DNA of 64,000 nt from Pseudomonas sp. S35 (GTDB taxonomy: Bacteria > Pseudomonadota > Gammaproteobacteria > Pseudomonadales > Pseudomonadaceae), in contig NZ_CP019431.1 in NCBI RefSeq assembly GCF_009866765.1, forward strand, positions 2,170,001-2,234,000. The letters are read 5' to 3'. Numbering within the stretch: the stretch's first letter is position 1; each line of letters opens with the position of its first letter. This document shows, in pieces, positions 63,706-64,000 of this stretch. Position numbers and translations under genes: made by a program. Below the pieces are notes generated by a model. It was not told the origin of the DNA. It saw only the letters and a program-made list of their open reading frames with translations, and did not search any database.

Positions 63706-64000
63706 CTTCCCAAGTAGCAGCTTTCTTTTTTTCTACGATCTTGGGAAGTAGCGCCCTTAGCTTCTTCATTTCGTATTCGGCCTGAATGAGTTTTTCAGTC
63801 GATGCTTCCTCCCACCGGGGAACCAGGGGGATAAGGTCGCGCTCGCGCTGGGCTGTCAGGCGCCACTGGAAATGGTCATGCCAAGAGCCTAAAGCCGACT
63901 GCACTGCTTTCAAGGATTTCGCTGCCTGCTTTGAAAGGGGCGATAGATCAGAAAAAGCTTCAGTCAGATATCGCGTGCGCTTGACCAGAATTCTCAGTTC
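63644..64000 (-). CDS. CHAD-domain protein, C-terminal part, runs off the window
   Basis: The frame is open from the window edge (its 5' end lies beyond 64000) and reads ELRILVKRTRYLTEAFSDLS, then KSLKAVQSALGSWHDHFQWR. This is the conserved basic helix pattern of CHAD domains, which bind polyphosphate-like anions. The native sequence lasts to about 63679. The final 11 codons (QCRPGPANTCR) and stop at 63644 come from the truncated LuxR gene read on the other strand, so the protein has an acquired tail and its original C-terminus may be lost. Confidence 0.78.
   Translation of the reverse strand, partial: ELRILVKRTRYLTEAFSDLSPLSKQAAKSLKAVQSALGSWHDHFQWRLTAQRERDLIPLVPRWEEASTEKLIQAEYEMKKLRALLPKIVEKKKAATWEARQRKVSAEQCRPGPANTCR

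Overview
The window looks like an accessory, strongly catabolic stretch of a Pseudomonas chromosome, most likely of the P. fluorescens group. Support comes from the families present (OprD-type porin, AAHS transporter, MocR/GntR remnant, many IclR/AraC/LysR regulators), from the high-GC codon use of most genes, and from a fluorescens-type repeat (GGGAGC-GGCTTGCC-GCGATGG) at 24.8-24.96 kb. No rRNA, tRNA or CRISPR array was recognised. The species call is inference.

Layout. (1) 0.5-10.3 kb, plus strand: a complete meta-cleavage operon. A TfdB/HbpA-like FAD phenol monooxygenase and a two-domain extradiol dioxygenase feed an alpha/beta hydrolase, a 2-hydroxypentadienoate hydratase, a 4-hydroxy-2-oxovalerate aldolase and an acylating acetaldehyde dehydrogenase, giving pyruvate and acetyl-CoA. 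An ACMSD-type amidohydrolase, a phenol-pathway (MetA/SphA-like) outer-membrane protein and a cupin-AraC regulator follow. (2) 10.3-24.9 kb: a patchy region with a subtilisin-type autotransporter, two methyl-accepting chemotaxis proteins (one AT-rich, with an unknown helical protein beside it), and relics of IS5, IS630 and IS66 elements. (3) 24.9-34.0 kb: a minus-strand operon (flavin monooxygenase, RidA, DUF1028, M20 deacylase) divergent from a LuxR-type regulator, which is followed by a polyamine-type set (class III aminotransferase, APC permease, aldehyde dehydrogenase). This block lies between two decayed IS66 copies in inverted orientation. (4) 36.0-41.4 kb: an OprD porin, a DHDPS-family aldolase and an AAHS transporter, divergent from an IclR regulator. 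(5) 41.7-45.0 kb: a LysR regulator divergent from an orphan PotF-like binding protein and a metallo-beta-lactamase-fold hydrolase, then a DOPA-dioxygenase-like pseudogene. (6) 45.2-53.9 kb: two divergent units. The minus-strand unit encodes a PreA/DHOD-like flavoprotein, a DUF6282 hydrolase, an HpcH/HpaI aldolase and a cupin. The plus-strand unit encodes an aldehyde dehydrogenase, a GMC oxidoreductase, a frameshifted MFS transporter and an IclR regulator. (7) 53.9-63.3 kb: a PotABCD-type ABC transporter with a class III aminotransferase, a divergent IclR regulator, an ethanolamine-type permease and an SDR dehydrogenase. (8) 63.4-64.0 kb: a truncated LuxR-type gene fused at a breakpoint to the 3' end of a CHAD-domain gene.

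The genes read as independent uptake-plus-catabolism modules, most with their own regulator. The best candidates for undescribed biology are the 45.2-53.9 kb cluster, whose enzyme combination I cannot match to a known pathway, and the FMO-RidA-DUF1028-M20 operon. Candidate IclR operators were found by eye at 40.4-40.6 kb (two copies of TTTCG-N5-CGAAA) and at 48.55 kb (a perfect KdgR-like AGAAACA-A-TGTTTCT palindrome). All functional names rest on reading motifs by eye; no database search was run.
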